Below are positions 1 to 12,744 of a stretch of 64,000 bases of DNA, one piece after another. The stretch is from Gracilariopsis chorda (lineage: Eukaryota; Rhodophyta; Florideophyceae; Gracilariales; Gracilariaceae), in NCBI GenBank assembly GCA_003194525.1, contig NBIV01000242.1:1-64000 (forward strand). The letters run 5' to 3'. Both the position numbers and the translations under genes were made by a program. The notes below the pieces were generated by a model, which was not told the origin of the DNA, made no database searches, and saw nothing but the letters and a program-made list of their open reading frames with translations. Numbering within the stretch: position 1 is the stretch's first letter; each line of letters begins with the position of its first letter.

Positions 1-433
1 ACGAATTCGGACATGTTTTGGCCATTATACGACATTCTGAACAGCTGAGTCTGCACGGCTATACGAGACACTGTCCTGTTTGAGGTATATCGCGCATCAA
101 GTAGTTGAAGCATGCGACCGGGGTCATCATCCACATCCATAACTACACGCAACGGGGCATCACCAAGTGCACAAATGATGATTGCACATGCCTTTTCGCG
201 CTTTGCGAGTGTACGGGAGGGTGTCTGGGTAGCACTAGAACCAGACGCTTGTGTCATTATTCCACTAGATGACTCCTCCGAACTTTGACATAACGACATT
301 CCAGACACCTTTAACACGACATGCAGCACGTAGACGGTGTCTCCATAGGGTGTAATCTTCTCCCCGCTTACCGTGGAAGCGCGGGATCTTCACACCAGAA
401 GTGGTTTTCTGACTCAACTTCGGAGTCTGACAT
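1..433 (-). pseudogene. Copia gag N-terminus, element A
   Basis: Minus-strand gag fragment whose start (ATG TCA GAC TCC) matches the intact-looking gag start at 6,301. It is cut by the window edge. It is a retroelement fossil. Confidence 0.65.
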
Positions 434-974
434 GGTTCCAGAACGAGTTCAGTAACCGAAATTAGAACAAAACAAGGTACGAAAATGAAGCAGAGTGAGG
501 GACTCGATGCTTAGAATCGCTATCAGAATAGACGAGAGGGCTGTTTTGGCGGTACAGCTTTGGACTGATAGCGGATGTCACACTATGTGGGTGATGCTGG
601 AGTGGATTATACTCAACACTTAACAGCGAGGGCGCCAGCGGAGACCGTGTAACCAAGTCTCAACGCTCGTCCAGACGCGGTCTGGTACGCGAATCACAGG
701 CGGAGTTCGGGTTCTCGACGCCTGGAGTATACTCACGAGCAGCTCTGAAGCACACTCGGAAAGGAAACTAACTTCGTAAAAGCGGGCGCACTGACGGGAG
801 ATACTATCTCCGCTACCCTAAGGGTTGAACCTCTGGACCCTGGTAACTCTCTCCAGGTGAGGTACGAAATTCTTCGTGACCTACCCTGTTCTGCGCACTT
901 CAGAACGAGGGGCTTTATAATCCCTACGTGTCGTCCCAGGGAGGTTAGTAGCTGTCGCGATAAGCGTTCACCAG

Positions 975-2039
975 TTAACCCCTGCTAGACACTTGCAGGA
1001 AAATAGCGCGGTCTTCCTTGTGCGCTGAAGCACAGATGCAGGGATCGGAACAGGCGCAGGTCGGCTTACCAGAGAAGGGGTCTCTGAACGCTTTGCCTAC
1101 TTTCACCACAACAACTGTACCTCCACAAGATACGCAAAACTTCTCGCAAGAACAGCTTCGTAGAACGCAAATAAAAGAATTAGTAAAGCGCGACGTCTGC
1201 AAAGAATCGACGCTCTGGGCCCATAACCTGATGATAGTAATGTTAGTTGGGCTACGGCGGATCTGTAGAACAAAGAAAGAAGAAAAAGAAGCAGTGAAGG
1301 TTGCCAGTCTTGGGGCGAGTTTACTTGGTAGTGCAACTTCAGCGTGTTATATAGCACCTCTACGTCACACTACAACTACAAGAAAACCCTATACCACTAA
1401 GTGGGGACACCCAATACTACCAATCATAAACAAACATAACACAATAAGGGTTGCACACACTGATTACAGCCAAGTACAACCATGCATAACAACATAACAA
1501 CACATTACAACAATGCAGACCAAGTGAACCAAGTAGCCAGCAACGCACAATAAGTGAACCGGACACGCCAACAATGTGCCAGCATGTTGCAGCACTGTAT
1601 AAACACTTACTCGCATCATCATGACAATGACAAAGCACAAATACACATGCCACCGCATCCATGTACATACCCTAGGTGTGTTGCGTGCATGGCACGTGCC
1701 TGCTTGCACAACCGCACACATGACACACTTCCATATACCTGTAAACCACATGTAGCCACACATATTCTTCAGTACCATACCCATTAACCTTATGCCAAGT
1801 GGCCAGTTCCGTGCCAAGAGCCCATAGAATGCATAACACTTGTAACCAATACGTTGCATATGAGTGTTTGCAGTAGCCAATCATATGCCCGTTTCACGTT
1901 GGGTTTGAGAACACACGCATATGCGCTTTTGTAAAGCAGGTCCCAAAAACAGCCCTCCGTTATATGAAACTTTGTTTTCAAGTGTTGCACCATGATGTCC
2001 CAGTACTACCCGGCACTCGACTACGTGGTAACATCAACA
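975..2039 (-). repeat. LTR1, 5' LTR of element A
   Basis: On the minus strand it opens TGTTGATGTT, as do the LTR1 copies near 7,762 and 12,022. It shares the tract GCAGACGTCGCGCTTTACT, the poly-pyrimidine stretch and the GGTCAACTGG-like end with the copies at 6,832-7,761, 13,663-14,656 and 18,123/36,604. The inner boundary near 975 is set by comparing copies and may be off by 10-20 bases. Confidence 0.7.
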
Positions 2040-2040
2040 C

Positions 2041-3671
2041 ACTGTATCTAGGATTGCAGTGCAAACCCGATTGTTCCGAATGTCGTACAGCGGTGAGATC
2101 ATGTCCAGCTACGTGGATCAATACACGGCATTGTTCGCTCAGTTGGACCGCATGGGCAAGGATGCTGCTATACCGGAGTCTCACAAGGCACCTATGCTAC
2201 TTGCTTCCATTGATCCGAGCAGTTCATTGGAGTCCACGGCTGCTGCATTACGTACAAAGGACATATCCGAACTCACCTCGGACTGTGTGGCAACCACTTT
2301 GATCGATGAGTACGATGCTCGTCAGGTCAGTTCTTCTGGTTCGTGACGTACGCAAAGCGGAAGAAGAACAGAAGCAAAGGTTCCAGTGGTTCGCATGTGT
2401 CCCAAAACTCTGGTAACACGCACATCATGGACGGCAGTGACTCTGATGATCGACCAAGTACAGCTGGTAGAGCATACGTGGTGTCCAGTAACAGGACTTA
2501 TCACTGCGAATTTTGTGATCAAGATGGTCACAAAAAGGACAGATGCCATGTGAATCCCGATAACTCGGATAATCACTTACCCAAAAGCATCCTGGACAAG
2601 CTTAACGTCAAGTCAGAGAGCAAGTCTGGGGCGTCCAAGTCTTCCAACAAGCCTGCTGGTAGTTCATCAAAGATTGAAGTATGTGGTATGGCACTGGAAA
2701 AGTCTTCCATCGTACCTCCCGACAGTCGCGATATGGACACCTATGCCGATAGTGGTGCTACATCACACTTCTTCCATTCGGTGTCTGCGTTTATTCCCGG
2801 GTCCCTTCACCACGTAGAAACTCGAAACATCATGCTTGCAGACAACACTGAAGTATGTGCAACGCAGCGGGGTGACGTAGTATTGTCATTTAAGTACGCA
2901 AACCTACGCTTGACTGATGTCCTGTTCGTTCCAGGACTGGAATACAATTTGGTGTCCGTAGGATGCATGGCGGACAAGGGCATTGAATCCTTCTTTCGCT
3001 CAAGTGAAGTTCGTCTCACCTTGGACAATGGGTTCATAGTCGGCAGTGGCCATCGCGATCGACGTTCGGGGTTGTACACCTTACCCGATCCGATATCGCA
3101 AGGTACGAACCCAACTTCACCCTCGTCACTAAGTGGTGGAGATCATTGCATGAAGACATCGGAGTCCAGTATTGCTAATCTATGGCATCGGCGACTTGCC
3201 CACATCAAAGCGCGTGACCTCCAGTCAGTTTAAAAACATGCTGAAGAGGTGCCGAAGATGTCTGAAATGGAGGAGATATGCCGCCCTTGAAGGCTTGGTA
3301 AGGCGCATAAACTTCCGTTTCCTGGCAAGTATGACCGAGCATCAGCCGTAGGTGAGGTAGTACACTGCGACATACTAGGACCCCTTGTACCGTCATTCCC
3401 ACAAAGGTTTCAATATGCCTCTAACTTCCTTGACGAGCATTCAAGGTATGCACTCTTAGGCTTCATGACCCATAAAAGTGAAATTGCTGTTGTATTTGAT
3501 GCAGTTGAGCACAAGTTCCAGCAGGTTGGAGGAGTGGGTATTGCGAAAGTGCACTCGGACAATGCCGAAGAGTATATTGGGTTGCAGCTGAACCCTGCCA
3601 ACAATCTTCGAGACATTTCTTTCTCTCCTCCGTATACTCCGGAAAACAATGCAATAGGCGAGCGCATCAAT
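2041..3671 (+). mobile_element. Copia element B, gag-protease-integrase part (fossil)
   Basis: Plus-strand Copia coding remnant. It holds a gag segment (2,059-2,340), a CCHC zinc knuckle (YHCEFCDQDGHKKDRCHV, about 2,500-2,555), an aspartic protease motif (DSGATSHF, about 2,750), the GAG-pre-integrase motif (LWHRRLAHIKA, about 3,180) and a piece of integrase core ending in PYTPENNAIGERIN at 3,671. It has no LTRs of its own here. It is cut on the left by element A and on the right by a minus-strand LTR2. It is broken in a few places. Confidence 0.85.
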
Positions 3672-4392
3672 TGACGCAACGCACGCGGGTTATGAAAACA
3701 AAAAAGAAGAAAAGGAGGAAGATGAAACAAGAAAGTAAGACTAGGAAGGTTGTCAGCCTTACTCGACCACTTTACTCGAGAGCGGGCAAAGGCGACCTAC
3801 ATATACCCTACCGCAAACACTTCACCGTCGTCGCAGCAAGCGACGGCGGCGGTTGCACCATTACACTACACGTTCTTCGTGTGTGCAGGTGTACACGAAA
3901 AGCGCGCGCAATCTAGAGTGTCACAATTTCAAATATCTAAATCAATCAATGCAACAAATCCATTGCCAGTCCCTTGATCTGGACACAGCTCTAAAAACTC
4001 AACAATTTCCATCCTGGCACTCCAACCCCTCAGCGCAGCTCACAAACGCACATTGTCCCCAAATCGCCCAACACCGCTCCCATTCGCACCTTCGGCATTG
4101 CAACACAGGTGCCTACTGTGCGCGCACTTGGACCAACCACATTGCTCCACTTGTTCATATCCGCAATCCAGTACCATACACTCCATAATACTTGTACTCT
4201 ATACAATTCATATAAAGTTTTGCAGTACCGAATCACACAGCCGCTTCAAGTTGGGTTTGAGCAGAGGCGCATATGTGCTTTTGGAAGGAGGGGGTCCAGA
4301 ATTGCCCATCATTATCTGAAGGTTTAGTTTTGAACCCAATTGAGGCCTCCTGGGGAACGTGGAATGTAACTCGACCACTTCCAAACTTCTAC
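3672..4392 (-). repeat. LTR2 copy (solo or 3' LTR)
   Basis: A 721-bp minus-strand LTR of a second Copia family. On the minus strand it opens TGTAGAAGTTTGG and ends GTGCGTTGCGTCA, giving TG..CA ends. It is nearly collinear with the copy at 15,477-16,203. It interrupts the element B integrase. No matching coding region of its own family adjoins it, so it is a solo LTR or a severed 3' LTR. Confidence 0.75.
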
Positions 4393-7300
4393 ATGTGCCT
4401 ACAACCTATAAAATGCATACCACTTTTACACCATGTAGTGCATAAGGGCAAATGTAGTAGCCAATCATGAGCCCCGTTTCAAGTTACGTTCTAACACATG
4501 CACAGGTGCGATTTTTTAAAGGACGTGCTCAAAAGTGCCCATTGCTATATGGACGTTTGTTTCCAAGTAGTCTACCACAGTGTACTAGGGCTATCCGGCA
4601 CTCGAACATGTGCCAATATCAACAAATCGTGCGATTGATGCGCTCGGCAAGGGCATTATGTTCTTGGGTATAGGGAGGTGAGCACAACGTGACCTGTGGA
4701 CCATTTGTGGTGGGGTTTCGCAGAGTCATCTCCTCTTTGGCATTATCTGCACTGAAATTTTAGACACTCACATGTGCTCCTCCAACATTCTCAAGAAGCA
4801 CATGCGTTCCTTCAAGCTGTTGGATATTTTGCCCAACCCCACGAAACATTGCAGTAGCTTTATACCCATGCCCGATGAAGTACTAATGCTCGCTTGGACT
4901 TGGCAGCGTGTACAGAGGAGATCACACGTCTTGTTGGCCACATACAATCTCTAATCCATCTTCTTGTATAACGCGAACCTTACTCGCATAGAAAAAGGAC
5001 TGAATGCTTTTATCGGCCATGCAAACTTCAGAAGCCAGGTTTTATCCAAGATCTGGCACAAGCAGTACATCTTTCAACCTTAGGTTAGCACTCGAAAAAG
5101 AGATTAATACATGCTCTTTTTGTTTAGCGGAGACCGTGGTGTTGTCAGCGACCTTAACCGTCTTGTGCTGTATGTCAACCAATGTGTTCGAGATAAACGC
5201 AAAATTGCCACCGAAGAAGTTGGATGTGACACCACTGTCTGCGTACGTTTCTATGAACTTAGACGTAGGGGGGAGCACCACGGACTGTTCAGCAGATATT
5301 TCAGCGATCTCAATCTTATACTCCTTTCGTGATGACCTTCCGGAGTTCTGGGATTTGTCACTCGAACTAGTTTTGAGTTCCTCCAAGATACCTCTAGGCA
5401 GTTGATTGTCTGGATTGTGAGGATTCATGTGACATCGTTCTTGTGTGTGACTATCTATGTCACAGAAGCTGCAATGATAACTTTTTTTTGCTTGCAATGG
5501 CATAAGCGGGCCCGTTGAACTCATTGTTTGAGTGGGAATCTGATGTACGTGCATCAATGTCGTACCCATTTGACGATATGTTGTGTCCACTTGCACGGAT
5601 AGTGCCCTTAACTCTGCTCTCCATTTGTTTGCGACTACAAGCAGAACCCACTGAATCAATTTGGCGAGCATTGTATTCGTCTATGAGGGTAGTCTCCATG
5701 TAGTCCCAAGTCAATTCCAAGATGTCCTTTGTGCCAAATGCCACAGCTGTTGACTCCAGTGAGCAGTTGGGGTCAGTAAAGGCTAGTAGCATTGGCGTTT
5801 TGTTGGATTTGGGAATGGCAGCATCCTTCTCCGTTCGGTCTAGCTGCGAGAATAGGGACGCAAGGGGTCGACACACTCCGACATATTCTGACCATTATTC
5901 AACATTCGGCATAGCTGGGTCTGTATACCAGTACGTGACACTGTCCTGTTAGACGCATACCTCGCATCAAGAAGTTGGAGCGTACGCCCAGTGTCATAAT
6001 CTACGTACATAACCACACCCAGAGGGGCATCTTCCATTGTAAATATTATGATTGTGCATGCCTTTTCTCGTTTGTCAAGTACACGGGAGGTGGTCTGGTG
6101 GGCGCTTAAGCCCGATGCCTTCGTCTTGGTAGCACTGGATGACACCTCCGAGCCTGAACTTACAACATTCCAGACTAGTTTGATGCTATATGCAGCCTGT
6201 TGACAGTGTCGCCAAAACGTATATTGCTCACGACGTTTACCATGGTAGCGTGTTGTTTTCACACCAGAGGTTGTTTCGGACCCCAATTCGGAGTCAGACA
6301 TTGTTCCAGATGGAGGTCCAACACCAAAGTAAATAAAACAAATATAGCAGAGCGAGGGATTCGATGCCTTGAATCGACGATCAGCTGGGATTGAAAAATG
6401 GTTGATTGCGGCAGAGGTCTTGACTTGTATCGGATGTCACACTAAAGACGAAATATTAGAGTAAAGATTTGTCGACACTCAACAGCGCCGATGCCAGCGG
6501 AGACCATTTAACAAAGTCTCAATGCTCGGTTGCACGCGTCCCGCATGCAAATCACAAGCGGAACTCTGGTACTATATGCCTAGAGTATACTCACGAGCAG
6601 CTGTGTACCACACTCGGAAAAGAGACAAGAAATTTCGAAAAAATGGTCGCACTGACAGGAATAACTACCTCCGCTACCTTAAGGGTTTAACCCCTAAACC
6701 CTGGTGGCTCTTTCCAGGTGAAAGGTGCTAGTTTTTCGACCTGCCATACTAGGCGCACTTGGACAGCAGGGTGCTCAATCCGTACGAAACGTCCCAGGGA
6801 TGTTAGTACAAAGCGCGATATGCTTTCACCACTTGACCCCTGCTGGTCTCTTGCAGGCTATAAGCCCAATTTTTGTGCGCTGAAACAAAGGAGCAGGGAT
6901 CGGAACAGGCCCAGGTCGGTTTAACATAGACAAACCCCTGAACAATTTGCCTACTTTCACCACTGAGCTCAGGTTTCCAAAAAACTCGCTCGCGACGCAA
7001 AAGGCAAAGATATTTAAAGAAGAACGACGTCTGCAATATGCCGACGCTCTGGGCCCATAACCTGATAATTATAATGAAGATGGGCTTCGACAGAAATGAA
7101 AAAGAAAGAAAAAAGTAAGAACAAGAGTGAAAGTTGTCAGCTTTGGGGTGGTTTGCATGGAGCTGGAGCATCTGCAACTTATATATCACTATTATAATGC
7201 ACTAAAAATAGAAGAAAACCCTAACCACTAATTCTGGACACCCAATACTACCACTAATACCCAAGCACAGCACAAAAAGGTTTGCACCACCTGGCCGCAG

Positions 7301-7761
7301 TTCATTACAACCCGTAACATTAATGCAGCACATGCCAGCGAGGCACAGTACGTGAAACAACCACGACGACAATGTGCCTGAACGTGAAAGCAGTGTATAT
7401 TGACTTACTTGCGTCATCATGACCATGACAATGCACAAGTTCACATGACACTACATCCATGTCAATACTCTAAGTCCTTTGCATACTGAGAACATGCTGG
7501 CACACGCAATCACACTTCTGCAACAACCTTATGTACCTGTGAAGCACATGTAGCCACATAAAATCTCACGTACGTTGTCCACTCACATTACGCCACATGC
7601 TCCATGCTGTGCTTACGACCCATACAATGTATAACGTTTGTGAGCTACGTTGTGCACGGGGGCAAATGCTGCAGCCAATCATAAGCCCGTTTCACGTTGG
7701 GTTCGGGCACATGCGCATATGTGCTTCTGCAAAAGATGTGGGGAAAAGTGCCCATCGTTAT
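4393..7761 (-). mobile_element. Copia element C (fossil, internally deleted)
   Basis: Minus-strand Copia. From right to left it has a 5' LTR1 (about 7,761-6,832), a leader (6,831-6,302), gag starting MSDSELGSETTSG at 6,301, a zinc knuckle (YHCSFCDIDSHTQERCHM, about 5,430), a protease motif (DSGVTSNFF, about 5,220), integrase remnants to about 4,630 and a truncated 3' LTR1 (4,625-4,393). Reverse transcriptase and RNase H are missing. It is broken in several places. Confidence 0.8.
5840..6301 (-). pseudogene. Copia gag, element C
   Basis: Best-preserved gag N-terminus of this Copia family in the window (about 153 residues). It gives the start used to recognise the gag relics at 433 and 13,136. 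Downstream gag and protease parts lie at 5,876-5,042. It is a retroelement fossil. Confidence 0.65.
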
Positions 7762-8750
7762 TGCTGATGTTGGCACATAGTCGAGTGCCTAGAAGTCCGT
7801 ATGGTTGAGGTTTAACTATTTGGAACCAAAGTTGCATATAACAGTGAACACTTCTGGACACCTGCTTCGCAAAAACGCATATGCGCGTGTGCCCAAACCC
7901 AACGTGAAACAGCAATATGATTGGCTGCTGCAAATGACCTTGTGCAACGTGGTATCCACAATTGTTCCGGATTGTATGTAGCACTACGAGACATCGGTAC
8001 AAGTAGTACTATTTGATTGGAAAAGGTCAAGAGAAGTAAACTGAGTATGCAGAACAAGAGAATGTGGTTTTTTGGGCTGGAATAACAGGTTTGTGTGCAA
8101 TGTGCGATTCTTACCTGAACGTGAGGAAGCGGATCGCCGGCATGGAAATTGTTGATATTTTTTGAGCTAGGTCTGGACGGTAGGACTGACAATTGGATCT
8201 CATACTTGATTTAGTATTTTGACATGTTATGTTGTTAGTTTGCGCGCCTTTTTGGTGTACAACTAGAGAGACGAGAAGCGTGTCTTGATATGGCGTTCTC
8301 TCCGTCGTTGCTCGCTGCGACTATGGCAAAGTGCGCACCACGGTATTTGTAGGTTCTAATCGTTGCCCTTCCAGTAAAACGTTCGATCCAAGGGCAACAA
8401 ACGTCCTTGTTTTACTTTCTATTTCCTTCTTTTCTCTCTTTTCTTCGCTTTCTTTTCCAAACCTGCGTGCATATCATCAGTTTATGGCCCCAGAGCGCCG
8501 ACTAATTGCAGACGTCTCGCTCAACTAGTTTATATTCTGGATTCTACGGAGACGTTGTTTTTGCGCCGGTACGCGCTGAGTTGCGAGCAAGCGAAGCTTG
8601 TAGAGACCTAGGGGCAGTGGTCAGAATTGGCAAACACATCAGATACTCCTTCTCTGGTAATCCGATGTGCGCCGGTTCCGATCCCTGCTCTTTTGTTTCA
8701 GTGCACAAGGAAGACCACGTTGCTCTCCGGCAAGAAACTAGCAAGGGGTA
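7762..8750 (+). repeat. LTR1, 5' LTR of element E
   Basis: Opens TGATGTTGGCACATAGTCGAG, matching the 3' copy at 12,022. The inner end, before the AACTGGTTAA tract near 8,750, is inferred from other copies. Confidence 0.7.
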
Positions 8751-11157
8751 ACTGGTTAAAAGCTTATTGCATCAGCTATTAGTCTCTCTGGGACATCTCG
8801 TACGGATTGTAAAGTCCCTCATTCTGAAGTACGCAGAATAGGGTATGTCAAGAAGAAGTTAGTACCTCACCTCGAGAGAGTTACCCAGGATCAGAGGATC
8901 GGTCTTCTAGGGTTGCGCGGATAGTATCTCCTGCCAACGCGCCTGACCCAGACCTTAAGACGTTTCCTACTTCCGGGCTCGAATATTTTCTCACCCGTGA
9001 GCTTGCCTCCAGGAGTGGAGGACCCAAACACCGCCGTTGAACGCGTACGGGACGCCTCCCGACCAGCGTTGTAGACTACTTCACACAGTCTCCGATGGGG
9101 TTCTCGCTGTTGAGTACTGAGCTTTAAATGTAATCCAGCATTAATCTCCTGTGCAGCACTACCATCCTCCAAAATAGAAACTTTGATATTATCACTGGGT
9201 TTTCTTCTACTTGTGAAACTACTGGTACTGGTTACTGGTATTTTCGTGTTTAACCATAGCTTCCGAGATTGAGTCTTATACCAGTTCAGGTGTGAAGATC
9301 CTCCGTTTTCAGGGAAAAAGAGGTGAAGATTATTCCCCTTGGCATCATCGCTTATGAGTAGCATGTCGGATCAAATGTGTGTGGATCGTTGTGGCATTGA
9401 GCTCGGAGCAAACGTCTTCGGCTGCTATGACTCACGATAGTGCTCCAAGCAGCTCCATGGCTGACTCACGTCTGCTTGCTAAATTTGAAAACGCATGGCT
9501 ATCATTATTTGCACAGCTGACCAAAACATCAAGTCTTTCTTTCGCGCGAGTGAGGTTTGTCTCACAAATGGGAATGGGTTTATCATTGGCTGCGTTGGAC
9601 GCAACTACAAATCTGGTTTGTACACTCATCCTGACCCAATGATTCACATCAGCCCTTGTCATGCTCTTTACACAGGTAGACACGACTTGGCTAACCTTGG
9701 CCACCGCCGACTTGCTCATATCAACCCAGGAAACTTGCAAATTGTACACAAGCACGCAGAAGGAGTGCCCAAGCCGGTGCAATTTGAAGAGGTGTGTCAT
9801 CCATGTCGACTTGGAAAGGCATATATCTTTCCATTCTTCACAAAGTTCGAGCGTGTAACCGACGTTGGAGATGTGATTCAATTCCGATATGCTGGGGCCT
9901 TTGTTGCCGTCCTTTCCAGTTCGCTTCGAATAGGCATCCGTTTTTATAGACGAAGTCTCTAGATATGCGCTGATCGGCTTCATGGTACACAGACGTGAGC
10001 TTGCATCAGTATAAGGGGCGGTTGCAGAAACGCTCCGGCAGCTTGGAGGGGCCCGGATTGCCAAAGAGCACTCGAACAAGGCATAATAGTACTTCACTCT
10101 ACAGCACGACCCTTGCAATGTCTTGCGCAGAACTTCCTTCTCACCTCCGTATACTCCGGAAATGAATCAAAGAGCCGAGCGAGTTAATCGCACAATGGAG
10201 ATCCGTGCTAGAGCTTTCCTGCTACAGGCCAATTGCTAAAGTGCTTATGGCCGTATGCGTCGAAACGTGCGATATATGTGCGTAACACAGTTCCTCACTC
10301 CACTACTGGACTCGCACCGTTCTTCCTGGTAACAGATTCAACACCCTCGTTGAAGAACGTAAGAGTTTTTGGCTGCGCAAGGTACGTATTGAGGATGAAC
10401 ACGCGCACCAAGTTCGAGCCTTTTGCACTTGAGGGGGTGTACTTGCAGTCTCTTCAGCATGGTGTGTACGAGGTTCTGGTCATGGATGATGATGACGTGC
10501 CGCGCATTTTGAAGTCACTCCATGTTACCTTCGACGAGTCTTCGTTCCCAGGGGCACCCTATCCTGACAATTACATGGAACATGACAGTGCTTCTGATGA
10601 TGACTACTCTTGTAGCACCAATCTGCAGAGTGAAAGTGAGAGCTCAAACAGTGCTGCCGTTGATGATGTCTTAGAAAGTGAGTAAACTTCAGACGTTATT
10701 TATGCTCATGCACCCGAGATTCATGCCTCAAGAGAGGTCGTAATTGACATCGTCAATCACGGCGACGGTTCAAACAGTGCCAGTAGTGCTTCACATAGCA
10801 AAGAAAGCGATGAGCTAGAATCTGATCCGGAGTCTCGCTACCCTCGCCGCACACGCCGTGCGCCACAAAGGTGGTGGCATATGGCGGTGACTGCAGTGTT
10901 TGAATTCGAGGAGACGACGAGTGACGAGTCAACGTTAAAGGAAGCATTAACAGCACCAACCATAGAAAAAGCTTTATGCAGTGCGCATTGCGTGTTCAGG
11001 CGCAAAGTTACAGATTTCATGTATGCATACATACTGCTATACGTCGATGACCTGTTTGTTTTCGCTCCAACTGCCGAATAGCAATCCGCTATCTTGGAGG
11101 AGCTCAAAGCACTGTACGAGCTACGCGTTGAAGACCGTGTTACACTTTAATTAGGCG

Positions 11158-12027
11158 TTGAGCTGGCTTAGAACATTTGTAAAAGTGTTCAGCTCATGGT
11201 TGTTACACTTCGACATTCCAGGTAAATCCAAGGCACTTTACGGGGCTTCGGACTCCACAAATCCAAGCCCGCACCCATTCCTAGGTTGGAGGGGTTTTTT
11301 TTCTGCACTTGCAGCGGAGAAGAATAAGTCGTCGCGGCACTTGCAACTGCATGAGCAGATGGTCGAGTCTCTGCTGTACTTGGCACTGGCCACGCGATTG
11401 GATATTCTTCCTTCAGCCCTTACTCTTGCACGGTGCCAGAATGCTCCAAGAGCTTATTTTCATAGAGATGTAAGGCGCGTACTACGCTGCCTGCGTGGCA
11501 CATCTCCTCATAGTTTGTTGTATAAACCGGGATCCCTGGATTTTAACGCATTTGTTGACTCTGAGTTTGCTGGTAACAGTACAGATTGCAAGTCAACGTC
11601 TGGGTTCATGGTCAAACTTGGGTTGGCAACATGTTTCTTTGGAAATAGAAAGCAAGTATGTATTGCGTTGTCGACTGGAGAGGCAGAATACTATGCACTG
11701 ACCATGGCCACACAGGAAATCATGGGGGTATCGGGTGTGCTTACTGAGTGTGGTTTTGTCGCCCATGAGGCTGTTTCAGTTCGTTCTGAAAGTGAATGTG
11801 CGGTCGGCTATGCCACAGCAGAGCGTTACCTTTCTGGACGTGCCAAGCACATAGAAGTCAAGGTACAATTTATTCGAAATCTGGTAAAGCACAATCTCAA
11901 AGGTGTGGATCATGTGCCCAGTGAACGTAACGACGCGGACATCTTCACCACGCCTCTTAGTTCTGCTAGTGTGATTGCAATTGCAAAACACATTGGACTT
12001 GCACAAAAACTCGAGGAGGAGTGTTGA
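11158..12027 (+). pseudogene. Copia RT C-terminus and RNase H, element E
   Basis: 289-residue open stretch. It holds the RNase H features ALSTGEAEYYALTMATQE (about 11,668) and the closing AKHIEVKVQFIRNLV segment (about 11,840) typical of Copia. It ends in EEC with its stop just inside the start of the 3' LTR. It is part of a broken retroelement. Confidence 0.8.
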
Positions 12028-12744
12028 TGTTGGCACAACGTCGAGTGCCTACAAGTCTGTGTGGTTTCGAATCAACTTTCTGGAACCAAATTTGCATACC
12101 CAGGTGGGCATTTTTGGACACCTGCGTCGCAAAAGCGCATATGCGCGTGTGCCCAAGCCCAACGTGAAATGGCAATATGATTGGCTGCTTCAAATGTCCT
12201 CGTGCAACTTGGTATCCACAATTGTTGCGGATTGTATGGAGCACTACCAGAGATAGGTATAAGTGGTACTCTTTGATTGGACATAGTCAAGAGAAGTAGA
12301 CTGCGTATGCAGGAAGAGAGAATGTAGGATTTTGGGCGGGAATAACGGGTTTGTGTGCAATGTGCGATTCTTACCTGCGCGTGAGGAAGCCGAGTGCCGG
12401 CATGGAAATTCTTGATGTTTTAGAGCTATTTTTGGATCTTAGTACTAACAATTGGATCTTATGCCCGATTTAGTATTTCGCAATGATATGTTGTTAGTTT
12501 GCACACGCCTTTTTCGTGTACAACTAGAGACACGAGAAGCGTGCCATGTTATGGCGTGCTCTCCGTCGTTGCTCGCTGCGACGATAGCAAGTTGCGCGCC
12601 ACGGTATTTGTAGGTTCTGATCGTCGCGCCTCCAGTAAAACGTTCGATCAAGGGCAACAACCTTCTTTGTTTTACTTTCCTATTTGCTTCCTTTCTCCGT
12701 TTACTTCAATTGCTTTTCCAAACCTGCGTGCATATCATCGATTA
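12022..12744 (+). repeat. LTR1, 3' LTR of element E (truncated)
   Basis: Starts TGTTGATGTTGGCACAACG directly at the end of the RNase H reading frame. It is collinear with 7,762-8,490 and then breaks at about 12,744, where a minus-strand LTR1 fragment begins. Confidence 0.75.

Larger units (their letters stand above)
1..2039 (-). mobile_element. Copia LTR retroelement A (fossil, partial)
   Basis: A minus-strand Ty1/Copia remnant that runs off the left edge. Reading leftwards it has a 5' LTR of family LTR1 (about 2,039 to 975), a leader (about 974 to 434) and the N-terminal part of gag (433 to 1). The gag start reads MSDSE, the same opening as the gag at 6,301 and the relic at 13,136. It is broken and old. 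Its LTR start abuts a plus-strand Copia fragment at 2,041, so it probably inserted there. Confidence 0.8.
7762..12744 (+). mobile_element. Copia element E with both LTRs (fossil)
   Basis: Plus-strand Copia. It has a 5' LTR1 (about 7,762-8,750), a leader (8,751-9,370), a protease/GAG-pre-integrase region (about 9,495-9,860), integrase remnants (to about 10,685), an acidic linker, reverse transcriptase remnants (about 10,880-11,240), RNase H to 12,027 and a 3' LTR1 (12,022-12,744, cut on the right). Most of gag is absent. The LTRs have clearly diverged, so it is old. It abuts element C head to head at 7,762. It is broken in several places. Confidence 0.85.
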
